DNA from: Candidatus Bipolaricaulota bacterium
Lineage (GTDB): Bacteria; Bipolaricaulota; Bipolaricaulia; RBG-16-55-9
Direction of reading: 5' to 3'
Assembly: GCA_027021605.1 (NCBI GenBank)
Contig: JALUUA010000136.1
Coordinates: forward strand, 1 to 11,473
Length of the DNA: 11,473 nucleotides
This document shows positions 1 to 5,854 of this stretch, piece after piece. Positions within the stretch are counted from its first letter, which is position 1, and every line of letters starts with the position of its first letter. Both the position numbers and the translations under genes were made by a program. The notes beneath the pieces are model-generated. The model was not told the DNA's origin, searched no databases, and saw only the letters and a list, made by a program, of their open reading frames with translations.

Positions 1-1
1 C

Positions 2-880
2 GAGTTCCAGGGGCTCGCGGACGTTCGGCTCCTCAACACCCCCTCGGCCAACCTCGAGTACCTGGGGCTCAACTTGAGCGACCCCAACAGCGAGGACCCG
101 AACAACCCCGGCTACACGGATCCCAACAAGCCGCACCCCATCCTGGGCGATCCGGCGGTGCGCGAGGCGATCGAGCTGGCGATCGACAAGCAAGCCATCG
201 TCGACGCCCTCTTCGGGGGGCTGACCACGGTGGCCGTCTCGCCCATTAGCCCGTTCCACTGGGCGAACAACCCCGAGATCGGGCCAAGCGAGTACAACCC
301 CGAGAGGGCCAAGCAGATCCTGGACGAGGCGGGCTGGACCCCCGGCCCCGGCGGGGTGCGCGTCAAGGACGGGGTGCGCATGGACCTGCGCATCATGACG
401 ACCACGGGCGATCAGATCCGCCTCCAGACCGAGCAGATCATCCAGCGCTACCTCCTGGAGGTGGGAATCAACCTCCAGATCGTCAACGTCCCCTCCGCGG
501 TGCTGTTTAGCAAGAACGGCCCGCTCCAGAGCGGGGACTACGACATCGCCGAGGACACCTGGGGGCCGGACTTCGACCCGGCGGACTTCCTCACCATCCT
601 GTTCCACAGCGGATCGCTTCCGCCCAACGGCTGGAACTTCTTCCGCATCAACGACCCGAACATCGACAAGCACATCGAGCTGGGGAACTCCGCCATCGGG
701 ATCGAGGCCCGCAGGCCGCACTATCAGATCGCCCAGAAGCTGATCCTCGACACCGGGGCCTACATCCCGCTCTACAACCGCTCGCTCATCGACGCCTTCC
801 GCACCAACGTCAAGAACGTGACCGAGGGCGGGAACCCCTGGGACGACTTCAGCTGGGACGCGGAGAACTGGGACGTCTAA
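2..880 (+). CDS. ABC transporter substrate-binding protein, family 5 (3' part)
   Basis: This is the C-terminal 292 residues of an extracellular solute-binding protein of the peptide/nickel/oligopeptide class (SBP family 5), which captures a peptide or similar ligand outside the membrane and delivers it to a DppBC-type permease. The reading frame is open from base 2, so the N-terminus and any signal peptide lie upstream of the window; the TTG at 74 is internal. Visible family features are LGLNL, then DPAVREAIELAIDKQAIV (the conserved 'R.A...AIDR..I' segment), ERAKQILDEAGW, and a C-terminal YIPLYNRSLIDAF stretch. Between LGLNL and DPAVREAI sits an unusual Asp/Asn/Pro-rich insert of about 20 residues with repeated DPN, which could be a surface or Ca-binding loop (inference). 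The permease genes follow after a 196-base spacer, the usual SBP-B-C order. The ligand cannot be told from sequence. Confidence 0.93.
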   Translation, partial: EFQGLADVRLLNTPSANLEYLGLNLSDPNSEDPNNPGYTDPNKPHPILGDPAVREAIELAIDKQAIVDALFGGLTTVAVSPISPFHWANNPEIGPSEYNPERAKQILDEAGWTPGPGGVRVKDGVRMDLRIMTTTGDQIRLQTEQIIQRYLLEVGINLQIVNVPSAVLFSKNGPLQSGDYDIAEDTWGPDFDPADFLTILFHSGSLPPNGWNFFRINDPNIDKHIELGNSAIGIEARRPHYQIAQKLILDTGAYIPLYNRSLIDAFRTNVKNVTEGGNPWDDFSWDAENWDV

Positions 881-886
881 TCGAAT

Positions 887-914
887 GAATCCCGCTCCAC
901 TCGGACCGGGATTC
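887..914 (+). other. Stem-loop just after the SBP stop codon
   Basis: Arms GAATCCCG (887-894) and CGGGATTC (907-914) are perfectly complementary. An inner TCC/GGA pairing after a C-C mismatch leaves a 4-base ACTC loop. It starts seven bases after the stop codon and has no T-run behind it, so it is not a textbook intrinsic terminator. It may protect the 3' end of the SBP message or attenuate transcription into the permease genes. Confidence 0.5.
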
Positions 915-918
915 GATC

Positions 919-940
919 CCAAGGAGTTCTCCTCCTTTGG
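919..940 (+). other. Second stem-loop in the SBP-permease spacer
   Basis: CCAAGGAG (919-926) pairs with CTCCTTTGG (932-940), with one bulged T and the 5-base loop TTCTC. It lies four bases after the preceding stem-loop and ends in a short T-containing sequence. Weak intrinsic terminator or mRNA-stabilising element are both possible. Confidence 0.35.
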
Positions 941-951
941 TGTCGCACGGA

Positions 952-996
952 GGCGGGAGGGGATTCGCCGAGCCAAGCCCGTCCGCCCCTCCCGCC
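952..996 (+). other. 11-bp GC stem-loop in the SBP-permease spacer
   Basis: GGCGGGAGGGG (952-962) is the exact reverse complement of CCCCTCCCGCC (986-996), separated by 23 bases. It is the strongest of three consecutive stem-loops between the binding-protein gene and the first permease. There is no T-run. A tandem TTCTAGG repeat (1006-1019) and a CCCCGCGGGG palindrome (1030-1039) follow. Partial termination or protection of the upstream mRNA would give more binding protein than permease, as is common in such operons (inference). Confidence 0.5.
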
Positions 997-1076
997 CCGG
1001 GCGGCTTCTAGGTTCTAGGGCCTCTTAAGCCCCGCGGGGTTCGCGCCCGATCCGAGCGAACGGAGGAACGACGACG

Positions 1077-2042
1077 ATGGCTTCCTATCTCGTGCGGCGC
1101 CTGCTGGAGGGGGTGCCGCTGCTTTTGGCGATCACCCTGGTGGTCTATTTGGTGCTGGTGAGCATCCCGGGCGGACCCTTGGCCGCCTATCGGAACAACC
1201 CGCGCGTGCGGGCCGAGGACCTCGCCCGGCTGGAGAAGCAGCTCGGGCTCGATCGGCCTGTCTACGTGCGCTATGCCCTCTGGCTGGGGAAGTTCGTCCG
1301 GGGCGATTGGGGCTACTCCTACGTGACCCGCCGGCCCGTCCTGGCCATGATCTGGGAGCGGTTTCAGAACACGATCTACCTCATGGGCGTCGCGCTGCTC
1401 ATCACGCTGCTCTTGGCGATCCCCATCGGGATCTACTCCGCCGTGCGGCAGTACTCCCTCTTCGACCACGCCATGACGGGGCTGGCCTTTATGGGCTACT
1501 CCATGCCCGTCTTCTGGCTGGGGCTTCTGTTAATGCTGTTGTTCAGCGTCGAGCTGCGCTGGCTGCCCGCGGGGGGGATGTTCACCATCGGAGCCGACCT
1601 TACGGGCTGGGCTGCGTTTGTAGATCGCCTCAAGTACTTGGCGCTCCCCGTCCTCACGCTCACGATCGTCTCGGCGGGGTTTTACGCCCGGTATCTTCGG
1701 GCGAGTCTCTTAGACGTCATCCACCAGGACTACGTGCGCACGGCCTGGGCCAAGGGGCTGCGGGGGAGCCGGGTGATCCTCCGCCACGCGCTCAAGAACG
1801 CGCTCATCCCCTTCGTGACGGTGGTGGCCATCCACATGCCGCAGCTGTTTACGGGCGCGGTGGTGGTGGAGACGGTCTTCGCCTGGCCGGGAATCGGACG
1901 GCTCTTCTGGGACGCGGCCCTGCAGTTCGACTACCCCGTGCTCATGGGGGTGCTGGCCGTGGGAGCCCTGCTGGTGTGGCTGTTCAACCTGTTGGCCGAT
2001 CTGTTGTACGGGTACCTCGACCCGAGGATTCGCTATGGCTGA
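1077..2042 (+). CDS. ABC transporter permease, DppB/OppB type
   Basis: This 321-residue integral membrane protein is the first of two permease subunits of a peptide- or opine-type importer. The N-terminus YLVRRLLEGVPLLLAITLVVY gives TM1 and is typical of DppB/NikB. Then come a periplasmic region with LGLDRPVYVRYALW, helices near 100-125 and 135-160, the cytoplasmic EAA-type loop at about 221-245 (RTAWAKGLRGSRVILRHALKN) that docks on the ATPase, VVVETVFAWPGIGRL at about 262-276, and the family C-terminus YGYLDPRIRYG. Length matches the family. The ATG is chosen because GGAGGA (1062-1067) lies nine bases upstream. Its stop overlaps the start of the next permease by eight bases, implying translational coupling. 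No ATPase gene follows the pair in the window. Confidence 0.95.
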   Translation: MASYLVRRLLEGVPLLLAITLVVYLVLVSIPGGPLAAYRNNPRVRAEDLARLEKQLGLDRPVYVRYALWLGKFVRGDWGYSYVTRRPVLAMIWERFQNTIYLMGVALLITLLLAIPIGIYSAVRQYSLFDHAMTGLAFMGYSMPVFWLGLLLMLLFSVELRWLPAGGMFTIGADLTGWAAFVDRLKYLALPVLTLTIVSAGFYARYLRASLLDVIHQDYVRTAWAKGLRGSRVILRHALKNALIPFVTVVAIHMPQLFTGAVVVETVFAWPGIGRLFWDAALQFDYPVLMGVLAVGALLVWLFNLLADLLYGYLDPRIRYG

Positions 2043-2937
2043 GCCGAGTGTGATCGAGACGTTGCCCGCGAGGATGCACCGGGAGGAGCCCCCCGTCGAG
2101 AGCCTCTGGCGGCTCACCTGGCGGCGGTTCCTGCGGCACCGGGTGGCGCTGGTGGGCCTGGCGGTCCTCCTCGTCCTCCTGGTGGGCTCGCTGTTGGCCC
2201 CCTGGATCGTGCCCTACGACCCGAACGCCATCGACCTTCGGGCCCGCTACCAGCCCCCGAGCTGGTCCCACCCGATGGGCACGGATGACCTCGGGCGCGA
2301 TATGCTCTCGCGGGTGCTCTACGGCGGGCGCATCTCGCTGAGCATCGGGGTCCTCTCCGCGCTCGTCTCCGTGCTCGTCGGCACCCTCTTGGGGGCGCTG
2401 GCGGGCTTCTTCGGCCGGGTCGTCGACGGGGTGATCATGCGCTTTACGGACCTCATGCTCACCTTCCCGCCGTTGCTGCTGCTGATCCTGTTGGCCTCGC
2501 TCTTCGGGACGAGCTTTCTGACGATCGTGTTGGTGATCAGCGCGGTGAGCTGGATGAACGTGGCCCGGCTGGTGCGCGCCTCGTTTTTGTCGCTCAAGGA
2601 GCAGGACTTCGTCGAGGCGGCCCGGGCGCTGGGGGCCGGTCCCCTGCGCGTGATGGTCCGCCACATCCTCCCCAACGCGCTCAGCCCCATCATCGTGGCG
2701 GCCACCCTGGGCGCGGCGGCGGCGATCCTCACGGAGTCCACCCTCTCGTACCTGGGCCTGGGGATCCAGCCCCCCACCTCCTCGTGGGGGACGATGCTCC
2801 AGACGGCCCAGTCCCAGATCTCCACCGCCCCCTGGATGAGCCTCTTCCCGGGGCTGATGATCTTCATCACGGTGCTGAGCATCAACTTCGTGGGCGACGG
2901 GCTGCGGGACGCGCTCGACCCGCGCAAGATCGTGTAG
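2035..2937 (+). CDS. ABC transporter permease, DppC/OppC type
   Basis: The second permease subunit, 300 residues, pairs with the preceding DppB-type protein to form the channel. It has a cytoplasmic N-terminal extension of about 35 residues, TM1 at about 38-58, the DppC hallmark HPMGTDDLGRDMLSRVLYGGR at about 79-99, further helices, the EAA loop EAARALGAGPLRVMVRHILPN at about 194-214, LSYLGLGIQPPTSSWGTML near 238-255, and the C-terminus NFVGDGLRDALDPRKIV. Length is normal. The start overlaps the upstream stop (ATGGCTGA at 2035-2042), a coupling signal that supports this ATG. The usual downstream DppD/DppF ATPases are absent: a small cysteine-containing membrane protein starts 83 bases after the stop. 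Confidence 0.95.
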   Translation: MAEPSVIETLPARMHREEPPVESLWRLTWRRFLRHRVALVGLAVLLVLLVGSLLAPWIVPYDPNAIDLRARYQPPSWSHPMGTDDLGRDMLSRVLYGGRISLSIGVLSALVSVLVGTLLGALAGFFGRVVDGVIMRFTDLMLTFPPLLLLILLASLFGTSFLTIVLVISAVSWMNVARLVRASFLSLKEQDFVEAARALGAGPLRVMVRHILPNALSPIIVAATLGAAAAILTESTLSYLGLGIQPPTSSWGTMLQTAQSQISTAPWMSLFPGLMIFITVLSINFVGDGLRDALDPRKIV

Positions 2938-3020
2938 GCATCCCGTGCCGTGCCGTGGGTGTCCGTCGGGTCCTTGGGGAGTATCGGAATCCTGGAGGGG
3001 AGGAGTAGAATTCCCCGGAG

Positions 3021-3590
3021 ATGATCGCGGGAAAGATCCCCCAGCCCCTCGCTCCTGCACCCGCACCCGCAAGCGCGAGGGGAGGGCTGGGGAAGTGCAT
3101 CCTGGGCGGGGCGATCGCCGGCGGGCTGACCGCCCTGGCCTTGGGGGTCCCTACGGCGCTGGTGCCGACGCCGTACTTCGTCCGCATGGTGCCCGCCACC
3201 CCCTGGGACTATCTGTTCTGGGTCCTCACGTCCCTGCTTGTGGGGGCCTTCGTCGCGCTGCGCCTCTACGGCCGGGGCGGGAGGGAGGGGACCGCGGTCG
3301 GCGGCGCGCTCGGCGGGGTGCTCGCCTTCGGTTGTCCCATCTGCAACAAGCTCCTGGTGGCCCTCCTGGGGGCCTCGGCCGTCCTCGCGTACGTCGATCC
3401 GTATCGACCCGCGATCGGGGCTGCTTCCCTCGCCCTGCTGGGCGCAGCCCTCTATTCCCAAGTCCGCGGGATCCGGGGCTCCCGCACCTGTGTCGCGTGC
3501 TCGGGGGCGCCCGCGGCGCGCCCCCCGAGGCCCGATCCCGGCTCCGATCCCGGCTCTCAGCAAGGAGGAGGAGGAAGCCGTTATGGCTAA
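3021..3590 (+). CDS. Small membrane protein with intramembrane CPIC motif
   Basis: This 189-residue protein has about four predicted membrane segments (roughly 24-50, 62-83, 93-120, 128-149). The third carries FGCPICNKLL with Cys105 and Cys108 in a CxxC arrangement. A second pair, TCVAC (Cys157, Cys160), lies just after the last helix, and a further Cys is at 26. The N-terminus has an Ala-Pro repeat (residues 11-17) and the tail is Pro/Gly/Ser-rich. I recall similar 'GCPxCNK' membrane proteins of unassigned function but cannot name a family with certainty. The motif suggests thiol redox exchange or soft-metal binding in the bilayer (inference). The ATG at 3021 is the first possible start after an in-frame TAG at 3006-3008. 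GGAG abuts it directly and a GAGGGGAGGAG tract lies 15 bases upstream, so initiation is not canonical. Its end overlaps the next gene by eight bases, and CcdA and thioredoxin genes follow. Confidence 0.82.
   Translation: MIAGKIPQPLAPAPAPASARGGLGKCILGGAIAGGLTALALGVPTALVPTPYFVRMVPATPWDYLFWVLTSLLVGAFVALRLYGRGGREGTAVGGALGGVLAFGCPICNKLLVALLGASAVLAYVDPYRPAIGAASLALLGAALYSQVRGIRGSRTCVACSGAPAARPPRPDPGSDPGSQQGGGGSRYG
3533..3556 (+). repeat. Tandem 12-bp repeat in the C-terminal tail of the CPIC protein gene
   Basis: CGATCCCGGCTC occurs twice back to back and encodes the DPGS-DPGS part of a low-complexity tail. It probably arose by slippage and is unlikely to matter for function. Confidence 0.7.
3562..3576 (+). 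promoter_or_regulatory. Purine-rich RBS that fixes the zinc finger/DUF3105 start
   Basis: AAGGAGGAGGAGGAA contains a full AAGGAGG anti-Shine-Dalgarno match and ends six bases before the ATG at 3583. This frame is open far upstream (from 3238 at least), but only this ATG has the RBS and directly precedes the zinc-finger sequence. Confidence 0.85.
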
Positions 3591-4101
3591 GATCCGCTGT
3601 TCTCGCTGCAAGAGCACGTTCGCGTCCAAGCAGGCGTGGAAGCAGCACCTGCGGGCCAAGCACCCCCGGGGCTGGCGCCTGTATCAGCTGAAGGTCTACG
3701 GTGGGGGAGGTCTCCTAGCCGTGGGGTTGGTCACGGGGATCGTCCTGTATTTCTCCGCGCGGGGCGTCCTGCCGCCGACGTCGTTTGCGGGGCCACACGT
3801 CGAGACGTGGCCGGACGCCCGCGTCTCCGACACCCCCCTCTCCATCCCGCAGCAGAAGCACATCATCGAGCACGTCCCCGGCGGCCGTCCGGGGGTGCTG
3901 CTGCAGTACAACTGCGAGAAGTTCACCTGCGAGCCGGATCTGGTGGACAAGTTGGCTCAGATCGCGCTGCGCTACCCCCACGTCTACATGGCCCCCTATC
4001 CCGAGATGGACGCCAAGATCGTGCTCTCGGCCCTCAACGCCCAGCGGGTGCTGGAGGAGTTCGACGAAGCCCAGATAGTCGAGTTCATCGAGGGGCGCTG
4101 A
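3583..4101 (+). CDS. C2H2 zinc finger - TM - DUF3105-like protein
   Basis: This 172-residue protein has three parts. Residues 6-27 fit a classical C2H2 finger, C6-x2-C9-x12-H22-x4-H27, with the expected aromatic F13 and a hydrophobic W19. Residues about 36-57 (VYGGGGLLAVGLVTGIVLYF) form one membrane helix after a basic stretch, which places the finger in the cytoplasm. Residues about 63-172 resemble DUF3105: PPTSFAGPH (His72), HIIEHVPGG (His93, His97), VLLQYNCEKFTC (Cys111, Cys116), MAPYPEMDAKIVLSA and FDEAQIVEFIE. The His and Cys residues would suit metal binding outside the membrane (inference; DUF3105 has no established function that I know of). The start overlaps the upstream CPIC gene (ATGGCTAA at 3583-3590), so the two are probably co-translated. 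The DUF3105 match is from memory of family motifs and needs a profile search. Confidence 0.88.
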   Translation: MAKIRCSRCKSTFASKQAWKQHLRAKHPRGWRLYQLKVYGGGGLLAVGLVTGIVLYFSARGVLPPTSFAGPHVETWPDARVSDTPLSIPQQKHIIEHVPGGRPGVLLQYNCEKFTCEPDLVDKLAQIALRYPHVYMAPYPEMDAKIVLSALNAQRVLEEFDEAQIVEFIEGR

Positions 4102-4120
4102 GGACCCCTCTCCCTCTCAC

Positions 4121-4148
4121 CCCTCCCACCCCACCCCCCGGTGGAGGG
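4121..4148 (+). other. GC-rich stem-loop after the DUF3105 gene
   Basis: CCCTCC (4121-4126) and ACC (4128-4130) pair with GGT (4140-4142) and GGAGGG (4143-4148), with one bulged C. An alternative fold is CCACC-CCCC-GGTGG at 4131-4144. No T-run follows, so it is a poor intrinsic terminator. The alternative dyad has the same general C-tract/G-tract layout as the copper-operator-like site at 9768, but is shorter and imperfect outside the core. Confidence 0.35.
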
Positions 4149-4229
4149 GGCGCGTCCCTTGCGATAGCATAGGGCGGCTCCCGGGCCGTGGGGCCTTCGG
4201 GGCCGATCGAATCGGCGACGACCACGACC

Positions 4230-4964
4230 ATGGACCTGAACTTGAACGTGAACTTGGAGCTTCTGCCCTTCTCCTTCGTGGCGGGGGTGGCGACGTTCTT
4301 CAGCCCCTGCTTCGGGGCGATGCTGCCCACGTACGTCTCGCTCTACCTGGCCCGGCAGGAGGCGAACGCACCCGTCGGCTGGGTACGGCGGGGCCTACAG
4401 GGCCTCTGGCTGGGGGGGCTGATCAGCGCGGGGATGCTCACGAGCTTGGGGCTCCTGGGGGCGGTCTTCGCGGTCGTGGGCAGCGCCATCGGGCAGTACC
4501 TCCCCTGGGTCGCGGTGGGGGTGGCCCTCGGGATCGTGATCGCGGGGGTCGTGCTCCTGGTGCGCCCGGAGGTCTCGCTCTCGCTCGGGGGCGTGGTGGG
4601 ACGGTGGCTCTCCCCCAGGGCGGGGAGCGGGCTCTTCTCGTTCTACTTCTACGGGCTGGTCTACGCGATCTGCGCTGCGGCGTGCACGCTCCCGATCTTC
4701 CTCTCGGTGATGATGCAGACGTTCCTGGGCGGGCCGCTCAACGGCGTGGTGCACTTTGCCGCCTACGGGTGGGGCATGTCGCTCATGATGCTGGGGTTCG
4801 GGGTGCTGCTCGCCTACGCCAAGGGCTTCGTCCAGCGGGTCTTCCGCTCGATGGGGGCGTGGGTCCGGCGGGCCAGCGGCGCCTTCATGATCGTCGCCGG
4901 GGGCTACGTGTTGTATTATCTGCTCATCTACGGACGCTATCTCGACGACCTGCTGAGACGCTGA
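4230..4964 (+). CDS. ccdA: CcdA/DsbD-type thiol-disulfide transmembrane protein
   Basis: This polytopic protein of 244 residues from the ATG is of the CcdA family, which passes electrons from cytoplasmic thioredoxin to extracytoplasmic thioredoxin-like proteins for cytochrome c maturation or disulfide isomerisation. Residue numbers here count from the ATG. The first helix holds FSFVAGVATFFSPCFGAMLPTY with Cys27 in the family's SPC...LP context. A later helix has YAICAAACTLPIFLSV with Cys148 and Cys152; Cys152 before the TLP is the likely redox partner. About six helices are visible, matching CcdA. Start is uncertain: ATG 4230 gives the usual short N-terminus but no clear RBS, while GTG 4188 adds 14 low-complexity residues behind a weak AGGG (4171-4174). 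A GCCGAT-CGA-ATCGGC hairpin (4202-4216) lies between the two starts. The WCPPC thioredoxin gene follows by 23 bases, the expected partner. Confidence 0.9.
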   Translation: MDLNLNVNLELLPFSFVAGVATFFSPCFGAMLPTYVSLYLARQEANAPVGWVRRGLQGLWLGGLISAGMLTSLGLLGAVFAVVGSAIGQYLPWVAVGVALGIVIAGVVLLVRPEVSLSLGGVVGRWLSPRAGSGLFSFYFYGLVYAICAAACTLPIFLSVMMQTFLGGPLNGVVHFAAYGWGMSLMMLGFGVLLAYAKGFVQRVFRSMGAWVRRASGAFMIVAGGYVLYYLLIYGRYLDDLLRR

Positions 4965-4987
4965 GTTGAGGGGAGGGTGAGACGACG

Positions 4988-5680
4988 ATGCTCAAGAAGG
5001 TGCTCATCGGGCTGTTCGCGCTGTTGGGGATCGGGATCACGGGGCTGATCACGTACTCGTACTTCTACCTGCAGCGGGGGCCGGAGAGCTTAGCGGAGCT
5101 GCGCCAGCGGGCGGAGCAGACGGCCCTCGACCGGGGGCGGATGATCATCACCCTCAGCCGGGGCCAGTTCCTCGACAAGGAGGCCGAGGTCCACCCCGAT
5201 GTGACCGCCCCGTTCCCCGGGTTCCGGGCTCCGGACTTCGCCTTTGAAGATTTAGAGGGAAAGGTCTGGCGGCTGAGCGAGCTGCGGGGGAAGCCCGTGT
5301 TGTTGAATTTCTGGGCCACCTGGTGCCCACCCTGCCGCAAGGAGATCCCGGATCTGCAGGCGTTCCACGAGCAGTACGGCGATCGCATCGTGCTTTTGGG
5401 GATCAACTGGGGCGAGGACCCCGAGGACGTGAAGGAGTTCCTCGAGCGCTACGGGGCCACCTACACGAACCTCTTGGACAAAGACGGGAAGTTCTTCGTG
5501 AAGTACCAGCTTACGGGGCTGCCGACCTCCTACTGGATCGACGAGGAGGGGATCATCCGCGGGATGTGGCTGGGGGCGATGAGCCTGGAGGACATGGTGG
5601 AGGGCTTCCGCAAGACGACCCGCGCCCTGGAGGACCTCCCGGGCCCTTCCTCATTGGAGTCTGAGTCGAAGGGGGAATGA
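4988..5680 (+). CDS. Membrane-anchored TlpA/ResA-type thioredoxin
   Basis: This 230-residue protein has an N-terminal signal-anchor (about 4-28, KVLIGLFALLGIGITGLITYSYFYL). A charged linker of about 50 residues follows, then a thioredoxin fold from about 75: APDFAFEDLEGKVWRLSELRGKPVLLNFWATWCPPCRKEIP with catalytic Cys113 and Cys116, then the cis-proline region TGLPTSYWID (Pro179). The motif is WCPPC rather than the ResA/CcmG-type WCEPC, which leaves its redox partner open: c-type apocytochromes, copper-site proteins or general thiol repair are possible. The ATG follows GGGGAGGG (4970-4977) at ten bases. Being next to the CcdA-type gene, it is the likely electron acceptor, acting on the outer face of the membrane. 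The linker is longer than usual for TlpA/ResA. A basic-acidic tail of about 15 residues ends the protein. Confidence 0.93.
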   Translation: MLKKVLIGLFALLGIGITGLITYSYFYLQRGPESLAELRQRAEQTALDRGRMIITLSRGQFLDKEAEVHPDVTAPFPGFRAPDFAFEDLEGKVWRLSELRGKPVLLNFWATWCPPCRKEIPDLQAFHEQYGDRIVLLGINWGEDPEDVKEFLERYGATYTNLLDKDGKFFVKYQLTGLPTSYWIDEEGIIRGMWLGAMSLEDMVEGFRKTTRALEDLPGPSSLESESKGE

Positions 5681-5697
5681 CCGAATTTACATCCATG

Positions 5698-5724
5698 GGG
5701 GAGAAGGAAGGAGCGTTCCTCCCC
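5698..5724 (+). terminator. Possible terminator stem-loop after the thioredoxin gene
   Basis: GGGGA (5698-5702) and GGAA (5706-5709) pair with TTCC (5716-5719) and TCCCC (5720-5724), with a GAA bulge and a 6-base loop. It sits 17 bases after the stop codon. A pyrimidine tract built from CTGCC-like pentamers follows instead of a T-run. Its position at the end of the redox cluster and before a new promoter supports termination; the lack of a T-run argues against a classical intrinsic terminator. Confidence 0.4.
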
Positions 5725-5768
5725 TGCCTGCCCTTCCCTGCCCTGCCCCGCCCCCTCTGCTCCCGCGC

Positions 5769-5798
5769 TTGCCCCTCGAGGGGGACCGCCCGTATACT
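5769..5798 (+). promoter_or_regulatory. Sigma-70-like promoter for the small exported ORF
   Basis: TTGCCC (5769-5774) and TATACT (5793-5798) are separated by 18 bases. The -10 matches five of six consensus bases and the -35 matches TTG plus one. A transcript starting near 5805 would give a leader of about 50 bases to the ATG at 5855 and could also read into the second ABC operon at 6284. Confidence 0.65.
5772..5783. promoter_or_regulatory. Perfect 12-bp palindrome inside the promoter (operator candidate)
   Basis: CCCCTCGAGGGG is a perfect inverted repeat that overlaps the end of the -35 hexamer and the first half of the spacer. A dyad in this place is typical of a repressor site. The regulator is unknown. 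C-tract/G-tract dyads are used by CsoR/RcnR-type metal repressors, but this one lacks their N4 centre, so I do not assign it to them. Confidence 0.5.
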
Positions 5799-5854
5799 CT
5801 CCGACGGCGGAAGGCACGCTCCTTCTCCCTCGATCGACGCCGGGAAGGGGAAAA

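Noticed and set aside
3006..3011. TAGAAT as a -10 for a near-leaderless transcript of the CPIC gene
   Set aside because: No acceptable -35 at 16-18 bases upstream; the nearest TTG-containing hexamer (2974-2979) is 26 bases away.
1984..3072. Long minus-strand open frames opposite the permease genes (also at 2319-3659, 6482-7885 and 8752-9600)
   Set aside because: They mirror strongly predicted plus-strand genes. Their products are rich in Arg/His/Pro/Gly/Gln without domains, the usual result of antisense reading in GC-rich DNA.
4131..4144. CCACC-CCCC-GGTGG as a second CsoR-type operator
   Set aside because: The core is only five pairs and outer pairs are broken by mismatches at 4130/4145 and 4128/4147, and no good promoter accompanies it. 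C/G tracts are common in this DNA.
4165..4170. TAGCAT as a -10 for the CcdA-type gene
   Set aside because: The bases 16-18 upstream (around 4141-4148, GTGGAGGG) do not resemble a -35. TTGCGA directly abuts the hexamer and so cannot serve as one.
5720..5768. CTGCC-like pentamer tract as a microsatellite or regulatory repeat
   Set aside because: Units are irregular (CTGCC, CTTCC, CCGCC) and too few to call a real repeat. It is best seen as a pyrimidine-rich spacer.
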